From: Methylocystis sp. | GTDB lineage: Bacteria; Pseudomonadota; Alphaproteobacteria; Rhizobiales; Beijerinckiaceae | NCBI GenBank assembly: GCA_023253795.1 | Contig: JALRFG010000092.1 | Coordinates: 1 to 7,747, forward strand | Length of the DNA stretch: 7,747 nucleotides | Reading direction: 5' to 3' | Shown: in pieces, positions 1 through 4,954 of the stretch | Position numbering within the stretch: the first letter of the stretch is position 1 | How the letters are laid out: the number at the start of each line of letters is the position of its first letter | Position numbers and translations under genes: made by a program | Notes under the pieces: generated by a model | Told to the model about the DNA's origin: nothing | Databases searched by the model: none | The model's input: the letters and a program-made list of their open reading frames with translations, nothing else

Positions 1-600
1 ATAGAGGCCCGAGGTGTCGCCGAGCCCGACCGTATTGGCGGTGGCGAACAGGCGGAAGGCCGGATGCGGGCGGATGACGCGATTTTGATCGAGCAGGGTC
101 AGCCGGCCCGACACTTCGAGCACGCGCTGGATCACGAACATCACGTCCGGGCGGCCGGCGTCATATTCGTCGAACACCAGCGCCACATTGTGCTGAAGCG
201 CCCAGGGCAGAATGCCGTCGCGGAATTCTGTGACCTGCTTGCCGTCCTTGAGCACGATCGCGTCCTTGCCGACGAGATCGATGCGCGAGACGTGGCTGTC
301 GAGATTGACGCGTACGCAGGGCCAGTTCAGCCGCGCCGCCACCTGCTCGATATGGGTCGATTTGCCGGTGCCGTGATAGCCGGTGACCATCACGCGGCGA
401 TTATGGGCGAAGCCGGCGAGGATGGCGAGCGTGGTCTGTCGATCGAACAGATAATCGGGATCGAGGTCCGGCACATGTTCGCTGCGCTGCGAAAAGGCCG
501 GGACTTCAAGATTTGTCTCGATACCGAAAACCTGCCGCGCCAAAACCCGAATATCCGGCAGACCCTCAAGGCTTGCGCCGCCATTAGCTGCTGCGACCAA
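1..600 (-). CDS. cobS: Cobaltochelatase subunit CobS (N-terminal 200 residues; 3' end outside window)
   Basis: CobS is the AAA+ ATPase subunit of the cytoplasmic CobN-CobS-CobT cobaltochelatase. The complex inserts cobalt(II) into hydrogenobyrinic acid a,c-diamide in the aerobic cobalamin pathway. The minus-strand translation shows a short N-terminal segment with LPDIRVLARQVFGIE near residues 14-28, a Walker A motif GYHGTGKS at 74-81, and a Walker B-like LVFDEYD near 141-147. A conserved stretch through FATANTVGLGDTSGLY runs up to the window edge. The family is about 320-330 residues, so roughly the last 40% is missing here. The chosen start is a TTG codon at 600-598 because GGAGA sits 7 nt upstream of it. 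An in-frame GTG 8 codons earlier has no such site, and no suitable ATG exists. The gene follows the J-domain gene on the same strand after 58 nt, suggesting cotranscription. cobT would be expected to the left, but that cannot be seen. Confidence 0.95.
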   Translation of the reverse strand, partial: MVAAANGGASLEGLPDIRVLARQVFGIETNLEVPAFSQRSEHVPDLDPDYLFDRQTTLAILAGFAHNRRVMVTGYHGTGKSTHIEQVAARLNWPCVRVNLDSHVSRIDLVGKDAIVLKDGKQVTEFRDGILPWALQHNVALVFDEYDAGRPDVMFVIQRVLEVSGRLTLLDQNRVIRPHPAFRLFATANTVGLGDTSGLY

Positions 601-629
601 AATGAATTCTCCGTTTTGCCCCACCGTAA

Positions 630-653
630 CCGACGGCGACGGGCTTCCGTCGG
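630..653 (-). repeat. Hairpin in the J-domain gene/cobS spacer
   Basis: The 58-nt gap between the J-domain gene and cobS holds two alternative inverted repeats. One pairs CCGACGG (630-636) with CCGTCGG (647-653) around a 10-nt loop. The other pairs CGACGG (637-642) with CCGTCG (647-652) around a 4-nt loop. No T-run follows on the minus strand, so this does not look like an intrinsic terminator. It may be an mRNA processing or stabilising element, or a chance product of high GC. The function is inferred only. Confidence 0.35.
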
Positions 654-658
654 CGGCG

Positions 659-1252
659 TCAGGCCAGCCGGGCGGCCCTGAGCGTCTTATAGGCGTGGAT
701 GATTTCCCGCAATTTTTCCTCGCGGGAGCGATCGCCGCCATTGGCGTCCGGGTGAAGGCGTTTGACCAGTTCCTTATAGCGATTCCGGATCGCCTCCGCA
801 CCCGCCGTTTCATCAAGGCCGAGCGCGTCGAAGGCGCGCATCGTCACCGGCGAATAACGCGGTTCGCGCTTTTGCGCCTGTGGGCGGCGGACGCCGCCGC
901 GGTAGAGGCCGAGCGGATCTTCCGTCGGCTGTCCTTCCTCGCGAAATCCCTTGGCGCCGCGCCGCGTGCCCATCGTCCAGGTCGGCCGATGTCCGATCGT
1001 CGCGTCTTTCATATAACGGGCGACGTCCGTATCGTTCATCCCATTGAAATAATTATAACTGGCGTTGTATTCGCGGACATGGTCGAGGCAGAAGCAGAGA
1101 TATTGCCCCTCGCGCAGCCGGCCCATGGGGGCGCGATAGGTCCCTTCGGCCGTGCAACCGGGCGCATCGCAGCGCCGCGCGGCGGGCCGCGGCTCCTCGC
1201 GCGGTTTACGCTGGGCGCGAATTCGGTCGAAGAGGGGTGAAGTCAGATCCAT
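659..1252 (-). CDS. J-domain (DnaJ-like) protein with N-terminal Cys-rich segment
   Basis: This 197-residue protein has a C-terminal J domain at about residues 139-193. It contains the invariant HPD tripeptide at 167-169, which in this family stimulates the ATPase of Hsp70 (DnaK). The J domain is C-terminal instead of N-terminal, and there is no G/F linker or DnaJ-type zinc finger. This is therefore a specialised J protein and not DnaJ itself. The N-terminal half has four cysteines in two pairs (C28/C33 and C53/C55, followed by H58), which could bind a metal. Downstream is an aromatic-rich stretch ending YNYFNGMND near 66-74. The start ATG at 1252 has only a weak AAAGA upstream; no better in-frame start was seen. 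It leads into cobS and is divergent from bolA, an arrangement I recall from Hyphomicrobiales genomes. The client protein is unknown. Assignment as a J protein is firm, while the metal-binding idea is inference. Confidence 0.9.
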   Translation of the reverse strand: MDLTSPLFDRIRAQRKPREEPRPAARRCDAPGCTAEGTYRAPMGRLREGQYLCFCLDHVREYNASYNYFNGMNDTDVARYMKDATIGHRPTWTMGTRRGAKGFREEGQPTEDPLGLYRGGVRRPQAQKREPRYSPVTMRAFDALGLDETAGAEAIRNRYKELVKRLHPDANGGDRSREEKLREIIHAYKTLRAARLA

Positions 1253-1332
1253 TATCTTTGCATTATGATAGCCGAAGGGCGCTTCGCAAGCATTGACAGA
1301 CGGATATTTTCACGTCGCCAGCAGGAGGAAGA

Positions 1333-1626
1333 ATGACGGATCAAGCACAAGGACCGGTTAAGACCAACATTGCGCGCAAGCTGACGGCGGCGCTCGCGCC
1401 GGTTTCGCTCGAGGTGATCGATGAATCGCATCATCACGCCGGCCATGGCCATCATCATCACCCGGAAGGCGAAACCCATTTCCGCGTCGAGATCGTCAGC
1501 GCCGCTTTTGAGGGCAAAAGCCGGATCGAGCGCCATCGAATGATCAACGCTTTGCTGGCCGATGAATTGTCGGGACGCGTTCATGCGCTGGCGATCAGCG
1601 CCCGCACGCCGGGCGAGGCGGGTTAG
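1333..1626 (+). CDS. BolA-family protein with histidine-rich loop
   Basis: A 97-residue BolA-family protein. These proteins act in the cytoplasm as partners of monothiol glutaredoxins in iron-sulfur cluster handling, and Escherichia coli BolA also affects morphology and gene expression. Visible family features are LAPVSLEVIDES near 21-32, THFRVEIVSAAFEGK near 48-62, RHRMINALLADEL near 67-79, and the conserved VHALAI near 83-88 whose His84 corresponds to the cluster-ligating histidine. Between the first two, residues 33-43 contain eight histidines (HHHAGHGHHHH) where other BolA proteins have a short loop. An AGGAGG ribosome-binding site lies just upstream of the ATG. The gene is divergent from the J-domain gene with 80 nt between them. 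No glutaredoxin gene lies in the window. Which BolA subgroup it belongs to cannot be settled by eye. Confidence 0.93.
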   Translation: MTDQAQGPVKTNIARKLTAALAPVSLEVIDESHHHAGHGHHHHPEGETHFRVEIVSAAFEGKSRIERHRMINALLADELSGRVHALAISARTPGEAG

Positions 1627-1700
1627 AGCCCTCGCCAAAAGTCTCGATCGTCCCGCCCTTGTTGAGGCGATTGATGCTGTTGCGGGCAGAAGGAAAATTT

Positions 1701-1729
1701 TGTGCAGGCCCACAAGACAGGCCTGCACA
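1701..1729. repeat. Perfect 10-bp inverted repeat downstream of bolA
   Basis: TGTGCAGGCC (1701-1710) pairs perfectly with GGCCTGCACA (1720-1729) around a 9-nt loop, 74 nt after the bolA stop. There is no T-run after the right arm, so it is not a canonical intrinsic terminator for bolA. It could still act as a 3'-end stabilising hairpin or as an operator. Confidence 0.55.
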
Positions 1730-1792
1730 TGTGCGTAGATCATAAAGATGCGTGGCGAAAAAACAGAGCTGGTGCGGCGATCAAAATCAGCG

Positions 1793-1922
1793 AAGCGTTT
1801 GCGTAGATGAAAAATTAACGCTGTTTCGCGAAGATGCCAGTATGAACCCGGCGCCTGTTGCAAAAATGCAACTATGGTTAGCGAAACGTAAGTTCATATG
1901 AAGTTTTAACACGCAAACGCTT
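1793..1922. repeat. Nested inverted repeats upstream of the L,D-transpeptidase gene
   Basis: The outer arms AAGCGTTTGCGT (1793-1804) and ACGCAAACGCTT (1911-1922) are perfect 12-bp inverted copies 106 nt apart. Inside lie GTTTCGC (1823-1829) paired with GCGAAAC (1881-1887). Innermost are TTGCA (1858-1862) and TGCAA (1867-1871) around AAAA. All three pairings nest. A further pair, TATGAAC (1841-1847) with GTTCATA (1892-1898), crosses the middle stem and would be an alternative. The repeats may be paired binding sites for a regulator or the stems of a structured RNA. Confidence 0.5.
1893..1902. promoter_or_regulatory. Perfect 10-bp palindrome TTCATATGAA
   Basis: TTCATATGAA is fully self-complementary and sits 135 nt upstream of the chosen L,D-transpeptidase start. 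It resembles a dimeric regulator site, but no regulator family can be named from it. Confidence 0.25.
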
Positions 1923-1951
1923 GCGTCCTCGTGACGCCTGCGGGAGTAATC

Positions 1952-1987
1952 ATGGCACAAGTGTGTCAAAAAAATCGCATCGCATAA
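1952..1987 (+). CDS. Possible 11-residue leader ORF upstream of the L,D-transpeptidase gene
   Basis: The translation is MAQVCQKNRIA followed by TAA. The ATG has GGGAG (1942-1946) ending 5 nt upstream, a well-placed Shine-Dalgarno site. The stop lies 49 nt before the L,D-transpeptidase start at 2037. No run of one amino acid, such as an attenuation peptide would show, is present, and no clear hairpin was found between it and the gene. It may be a real short upstream ORF or a chance match. Confidence 0.22.
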   Translation: MAQVCQKNRIA

Positions 1988-2036
1988 ACAGCGGCGCGAA
2001 ACGAATGTTGTTGGCTTGTAAACGATGGGGACTCTT

Positions 2037-2669
2037 ATGCGACGCTTTCTTGTTGCGTTTATTTGCGCGCTTGGCGCAATAGGCGCTTTTTCGACATCCG
2101 CTCATGCGCGTCAAAACGCGCCGCAACCGCAGCCCGCCGCCGCTGATCCGCTTTCGGATCTGTTCGGCGATTTCGGCGACGCGATGACCGCCGCGCCGCA
2201 GGGCCAGGACGGCCGTCCGCAGGCCGTCGCGGTTCCCCGCGAAGTCGTGTCTTATGATGCGAAATATGCGCCGGGCACAGTGGTGATTTCGACCGGAGAG
2301 CGCCGCATGTATTACGTGCTCGGCAATGGTCAGGCGATCCGTTATGGCGTCGGCGTTGGCCGTCCGGGCTTTGAATGGGCCGGCACCCGCTACATCGCCA
2401 GCAAGCGCGAGTGGCCCGATTGGACGCCGCCGGCGCAAATGCTGAAGCGTCGTCCCGATCTGCCGCGCCACATGGAAGGCGGCGTCAATAATCCGCTCGG
2501 CGCGCGCGCCATGTATCTGTCGGGTTCGCTGTATCGCATCCATGGCTCCAACGAGCCGGAGACGATTGGCCAGGCGGTTTCGTCGGGCTGCATCCGCATG
2601 ACCAACGATGACGTGATTGATCTCTACAATCGCGTGCATGTCGGCACCCGCGTGGTGGTGACGCGCTAA
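2037..2669 (+). CDS. Secreted L,D-transpeptidase (YkuD domain)
   Basis: A 210-residue exported L,D-transpeptidase of the YkuD (ErfK/YbiS/YcfS/YnhG) family. Such enzymes make 3-3 crosslinks in peptidoglycan or attach proteins to it in the periplasm. Residues 1-24 form a signal peptide with a positive start, a hydrophobic core and STSAHA before the likely cleavage site. A low-complexity linker rich in Pro, Ala, Gln and Asp follows to about 67. The YkuD domain runs about 73-210, with the catalytic signature from His169 (HGSNEPETIG) to SSGCIR at 182-187, where Cys185 is the nucleophile. I chose the ATG at 2037 and not the in-frame ATG at 2025. GGGGA lies 6 nt before 2037 while nothing precedes 2025, and only the shorter form starts directly with a good signal peptide (MRRFLVAF). 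The gene ends at a strong terminator and is apparently monocistronic. The exact crosslinking role is inferred from the family. Confidence 0.94.
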   Translation: MRRFLVAFICALGAIGAFSTSAHARQNAPQPQPAAADPLSDLFGDFGDAMTAAPQGQDGRPQAVAVPREVVSYDAKYAPGTVVISTGERRMYYVLGNGQAIRYGVGVGRPGFEWAGTRYIASKREWPDWTPPAQMLKRRPDLPRHMEGGVNNPLGARAMYLSGSLYRIHGSNEPETIGQAVSSGCIRMTNDDVIDLYNRVHVGTRVVVTR

Positions 2670-2689
2670 TTTACGCTTCCGACAAAAAT

Positions 2690-2718
2690 AACGGCCGGCG
2701 GATCGCCGGCCGTTTTTT
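2690..2718. terminator. Bidirectional intrinsic terminator
   Basis: AACGGCCGGCG (2690-2700) pairs perfectly with CGCCGGCCGTT (2704-2714) around a 3-nt loop, with TTTTTT at 2713-2718. On the minus strand the same stem is followed by TTATTTTTG. It lies 20 nt after the L,D-transpeptidase stop and 18 nt after the convergent DUF971 stop, so it probably ends both transcripts. Confidence 0.92.
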
Positions 2719-2732
2719 ATTTTTCGCCAGAT

Positions 2733-3131
2733 TTATTTTTCTCCCGGCTGATCGCGATTGAGTCCCTTGGCGGCGAGATCGTCGAGATAGGTTTTGAAGC
2801 TCGCTTCCGCCGTTTCCCCCAATTGTCGCAGATAACGCCAGGTGTAGATGCCGGTGCGATGCATGTCGTCGAATTCGAGCCGCACGGCGTAATTGCCGAC
2901 CGGCGCGACGGCGAGGATCGCCACCTTGCGTTTGCCGCCGATGGTTTTGGCGTCCGCCGGCGAATGGCCCTGCACCTCGGCGCTGGGGCTGCGCACCCGC
3001 AGAAGTTCGGCGCTCAAAGCGTAAGCCGCGTCATCGTCATAGGCGATGCGCAATGTCCGCCCTTCATCCAGCACGCGAATTTCGTTGGGCCAGGGCTCGT
3101 CCCCGATCCCTCGGGCCTTGGTGTCCTGCAT
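2733..3131 (-). CDS. DUF971 protein (gamma-butyrobetaine hydroxylase-like N-terminal domain)
   Basis: A 132-residue protein that is essentially a single DUF971 domain, the fold found at the N terminus of gamma-butyrobetaine hydroxylase but here standing alone. Visible features are WPNEIRVLDEGRTLRIAYDD near 14-33, a central LLRVRSPSAEVQGH segment near 43-56, VAPVGNYAVRLEFDD near 75-89, and the family hallmark HRTGIYTWRYLRQL at 91-104. The frame stays open far upstream, antisense to moaA, but that extension is spurious. The ATG at 3131 has an excellent AAGGAGGAG 7 nt upstream and is where family similarity begins. The catalytic oxygenase domain of the eukaryotic enzyme is absent, so hydroxylase activity should not be assumed. 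Stand-alone DUF971 proteins have been discussed in iron-sulfur contexts. The gene is divergent from moaA, whose product carries iron-sulfur clusters, so a link is possible but inferred. Confidence 0.9.
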   Translation of the reverse strand: MQDTKARGIGDEPWPNEIRVLDEGRTLRIAYDDDAAYALSAELLRVRSPSAEVQGHSPADAKTIGGKRKVAILAVAPVGNYAVRLEFDDMHRTGIYTWRYLRQLGETAEASFKTYLDDLAAKGLNRDQPGEK

Positions 3132-3179
3132 GTCGTGGCTCCTCCTTGATCCCGCGCCGGCATTTTTACGCTTTTCGTC

Positions 3180-3250
3180 GCCCATCCGGGGAAATATATG
3201 AGGCATGGGCTCAGCGCCAGAAAGCCGGCCTTGAACCGGGCTTTGGGGAG
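3180..3250 (+). promoter_or_regulatory. moaA leader with two possible hairpins abutting the Shine-Dalgarno site
   Basis: In the 126-nt divergent gap, GCCCAT (3180-3185) can pair with ATGGGC (3205-3210). AAAGCCGG (3221-3228) can pair with CCGGGCTTT (3236-3244) with one bulged C and a 7-nt loop. The second stem ends one base before GGGGAG (3245-3250), the likely moaA ribosome-binding site. Folding could therefore affect ribosome access. I could not match it to the known molybdenum-cofactor riboswitch by eye, and no convincing promoter was identified. Confidence 0.3.
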
Positions 3251-3257
3251 AATGTCG

Positions 3258-4298
3258 ATGAACGCGCCCATTGAGCGTCCCGCCGCCGCCGGCGCGCCGG
3301 CGCCGCTGATCGATCCGTTTGGACGGGCGATTTCCTATGTGCGGGTCTCGGTCACCGATCGCTGCGATTTTCGCTGCGTCTATTGCATGTCCGAGCACAT
3401 GGCGTTTCTGCCGCGTCGCGACCTGCTGACGCTGGAGGAGCTGGACCGGCTTTGCTCGGCCTTTGTGGCGCGCGGAACAAAGCGCTTGCGCATCACCGGC
3501 GGCGAACCGCTGGTGCGTCATGATGTGATGACGCTGTTTCGTTCGCTTTCGCGGCATCTGGCCTCCGGCGCGCTGGAGGAGCTGACCCTGACCACCAATG
3601 GCTCGCAACTCGCCCGCTTCGCGCAGGAGCTGGCGGATTGCGGCGTGCGGCGAGTCAATGTCTCGCTCGACACCCTCGATCCGGCGCGTTTTCGCGCCCT
3701 CACCCGCACCGGCGACTTCGCGCGGGTGATGGCCGGGATCGATGCGGCGCTCGCCGCCGGCCTCAGGGTCAAGCTGAACGCCGTGGCGCTGCAAGGCGTC
3801 AATGAGGATGAGTTCGAGCCGCTCGTGCGCTTCGCCCATGCGCGCGGCATGGACATGACCTTCATCGAGGTGATGCCGATGGGCGAACTGGAGGGGCCGG
3901 AACGGCTCGATCAATATCTACCTATGCAGGCGGTGCGGGATCGGTTGGCGCACGCGTTCACGCTCGTTGAAAGCGATTACCGGACCGGCGGGCCGGCGCG
4001 TTATGTGACGGCGGCTGAAACCGGCGGCCGGATCGGCTTCATCACCCCGCTGACCCATAATTTCTGCGAAAGCTGCAACCGGGTGCGCGTCACCTGCACC
4101 GGCGTGCTGTACATGTGCCTGGGACAGGAGGACGCGGCGGATCTGCGAGCGCCGCTGCGCGAGAGTCTGGATGACGGCCCGCTCCACGCCGCGATCGCCG
4201 CCGCGATCGCCCGCAAGCCAAAAGGGCATGATTTCATTATCGATCGCACGACCCAGGCGCCGGCCGTTTCACGCCATATGAGCATGACCGGCGGCTGA
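3258..4298 (+). CDS. moaA: GTP 3',8-cyclase MoaA (radical SAM, molybdenum cofactor biosynthesis)
   Basis: MoaA is a cytoplasmic radical-SAM enzyme that converts GTP to 3',8-cyclo-7,8-dihydro-GTP, which MoaC turns into cyclic pyranopterin monophosphate, the first stage of molybdenum cofactor synthesis. In the 346-residue product the SAM-binding 4Fe-4S motif is C36-x3-C40-x2-C43 (DRCDFRCVYC). GGEP lies at 81-84 and TTNG at 112-115. The second, substrate-binding cluster uses C270, C273 (NFCESCNR) and C287 (LYMCLG). The conserved C-terminal Gly-Gly is present at 345-346. The length is normal for the family. I chose the ATG at 3258 because GGGGAG lies 7 nt upstream. The in-frame ATG at 3252 is too close to that site, and the ATG at 3198 has none and would add unconserved residues. 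moaC and other partners are not in the window. The following gene has its own upstream region, so moaA may be transcribed alone. Confidence 0.97.
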   Translation: MNAPIERPAAAGAPAPLIDPFGRAISYVRVSVTDRCDFRCVYCMSEHMAFLPRRDLLTLEELDRLCSAFVARGTKRLRITGGEPLVRHDVMTLFRSLSRHLASGALEELTLTTNGSQLARFAQELADCGVRRVNVSLDTLDPARFRALTRTGDFARVMAGIDAALAAGLRVKLNAVALQGVNEDEFEPLVRFAHARGMDMTFIEVMPMGELEGPERLDQYLPMQAVRDRLAHAFTLVESDYRTGGPARYVTAAETGGRIGFITPLTHNFCESCNRVRVTCTGVLYMCLGQEDAADLRAPLRESLDDGPLHAAIAAAIARKPKGHDFIIDRTTQAPAVSRHMSMTGG

Positions 4299-4332
4299 GC
4301 GTCCCGCGTTTGTCGACAATTGGGCGGGCGGC

Positions 4333-4347
4333 TTACTAAAATCTTAA
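4333..4347. promoter_or_regulatory. CtrA-like site TTAC-N7-TTAA
   Basis: The alphaproteobacterial cell-cycle regulator CtrA binds TTAA-N7-TTAA. This site has TTAC (4333-4336), exactly 7 nt, then TTAA (4344-4347), one mismatch from consensus. It lies in the moaA/small-gene spacer about 127 nt upstream of the ATG at 4474. A short motif with one mismatch can arise by chance, so this is a candidate only. Confidence 0.3.
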
Positions 4348-4399
4348 TGGCCGGTAAAATTTTTTTGCAGCGCGGAGCAACCAATTCGCCCCCATCGGC

Positions 4400-4413
4400 G
4401 TTATCCAGATAAC
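4400..4413. promoter_or_regulatory. Operator-like palindrome GTTATC-CA-GATAAC
   Basis: Perfect 6-bp arms flank a 2-nt centre, 60 nt upstream of the ATG at 4474. The spacing suits a dimeric regulator near a promoter. Another perfect palindrome, TTGTCGACAA, lies farther up at 4310-4319. The regulator is unknown. Confidence 0.3.
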
Positions 4414-4473
4414 AAAAGGACCAGCCGTCGAATTTGCGACCGGTAAAGTCCGTTGCTCTCCGAGGAGAACACC

Positions 4474-4785
4474 ATGGCCGTTACGCTCGACAATCCTTTC
4501 TCCAGCCGCACCTCGCGCCTCGTTCTGGGCAGCGCTGTGGCTATGTGCCTCGTCGCCGCGGTCGCGGCCGCGCCGAGCGCCTCGACCGGCTTCGCCGCCA
4601 AATCTCCGGTGAAGGCCGCGATCACCCTCAATAACGACGCCATTCGCCCGCTGGCTCCCGGCGCCGGCATCCGCGTCGGTCGCGCCTTTGACGGCGAAGA
4701 CGAGGATTGCACGCTGGTCATGACGCCGAAGACGGACGCCAAGGGCCACGTCAGCTACGCGCGCGAACTTTCCTGCGTGAATTAA
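4474..4785 (+). CDS. Small putative exported protein of unknown function
   Basis: I do not recognise this 103-residue protein. It has a polar N-terminal stretch with Arg12 and Arg15, then a hydrophobic segment at about 16-33 (LVLGSAVAMCLVAAVAAA), consistent with a signal peptide or a single membrane anchor. Cleavage may occur near 36-42. The mature part is small and mixed in charge, with an acidic patch FDGEDEDC near 72-79. It has exactly two cysteines outside the signal (C79 and C101), which could form a periplasmic disulfide. I chose the ATG at 4474 because GAGGAGA lies a few bases upstream; an in-frame ATG at 4453 has no site. The gene has its own spacer containing a CtrA-like motif and palindromes, and its own terminator, so it is probably transcribed alone. 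The Shine-Dalgarno site, export signal and terminator together support a real gene. Confidence 0.75.
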   Translation: MAVTLDNPFSSRTSRLVLGSAVAMCLVAAVAAAPSASTGFAAKSPVKAAITLNNDAIRPLAPGAGIRVGRAFDGEDEDCTLVMTPKTDAKGHVSYARELSCVN

Positions 4786-4787
4786 TC

Positions 4788-4805
4788 GTCGCGGCGCGCC
4801 GCGAC
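4788..4805. repeat. Perfect 18-bp GC palindrome after the small exported gene
   Basis: Bases 4788-4805 are fully self-complementary (arms GTCGCGGCG and CGCCGCGAC, no central loop) and start two bases after the stop codon. As RNA it would need to open a small loop. No T-run follows. It could be a protein site, an extra 3' hairpin or a chance GC palindrome. Confidence 0.4.
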
Positions 4806-4822
4806 CACGCAACAAAGACGAT

Positions 4823-4854
4823 GGCGGAGGCGCCGAAAGGGCCTTCGCCTTTTT
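4823..4854 (+). terminator. Intrinsic terminator of the small exported gene
   Basis: GGCGGAGGC (4823-4831) pairs with GCCTTCGCC (4841-4849), including one G-U pair. The loop is GCCGAAAGG, whose CC and GG can close a GAAA tetraloop. TTTTT follows at 4850-4854. Outside this, ACAAAGA (4812-4818) can pair with TCTTTGT (4854-4860). It lies 37 nt after the stop. Confidence 0.82.
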
Positions 4855-4867
4855 CTTTGTCGATGCG

Positions 4868-4896
4868 TTGACGCTTTCTCTGCGCCTTCCTACTGT
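4868..4896 (+). promoter_or_regulatory. Likely lysK promoter
   Basis: TTGACG (4868-4873) matches the -35 consensus at five of six positions. After exactly 17 nt comes TACTGT (4891-4896), a weak -10 element matching three of six. The position between the upstream terminator and lysK fits an operon promoter with a leader of about 50 nt. Confidence 0.5.
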
Positions 4897-4954
4897 GCCG
4901 CGTCGCTGCATCGCGGCGCTTTTCCCCACCCTGCCGAAACACTGAAACCGATCC

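Larger units (their letters stand above)
1627..2036. other. 410-nt intergenic region, structured, AT-richer than its neighbours
   Basis: No protein gene of normal size fits here on either strand. The region holds a 10-bp perfect hairpin (1701-1729), a nested set of inverted repeats (1793-1922), a 10-bp palindrome (1893-1902), a 9-bp direct repeat TGCGTAGAT (1732-1740 and 1800-1808), and GCGAAACG twice (1881-1888 and 1996-2003). A possible 11-codon leader ORF with a Shine-Dalgarno site lies at 1952-1987. The base composition is visibly richer in A and T than in the flanking genes. It presumably carries the promoter and control sites of the L,D-transpeptidase. A small RNA is possible but not demonstrable by reading. 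Confidence 0.6.

Noticed and set aside
64..1240. Plus-strand open frames opposite cobS and the J-domain gene
   Set aside because: They are antisense shadows caused by high-GC codon bias; the minus-strand products match known families in full.
1293..1298. Perfect TTGACA upstream of bolA as a -35 element
   Set aside because: No -10 element lies at 16-18 nt; transcription would start almost at the start codon. The nearest A/T-rich hexamer is only 6 nt away.
601..1332. Cobalamin riboswitch upstream of the J-domain gene/cobS
   Set aside because: No B12-box-like sequence or suitable leader length is visible; the divergent gap to bolA is only 80 nt.
1842..1901. 19-codon ORF within the inverted-repeat region
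   Set aside because: It has no convincing ribosome-binding site and overlaps the repeats, so it is likely chance.
3146..3200. moaA promoter elements (TTGATC, or TATATG at 3195-3200)
   Set aside because: None of the combinations gave both hexamers with acceptable match and spacing.
3132..3914. Long minus-strand open frame extending the DUF971 gene upstream across moaA
   Set aside because: It is antisense to moaA, low-complexity and Arg/His-rich, and the true DUF971 start at 3131 has a strong ribosome-binding site.
4331..4366. T7 run at 4360-4366 as an intrinsic terminator for moaA
   Set aside because: Only a 4-bp stem (TTAC/GTAA) precedes the T-run, too weak to call.
4347..4412. 21-codon ORF between moaA and the small exported gene
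   Set aside because: No Shine-Dalgarno sequence precedes it and its product shows no recognisable feature.
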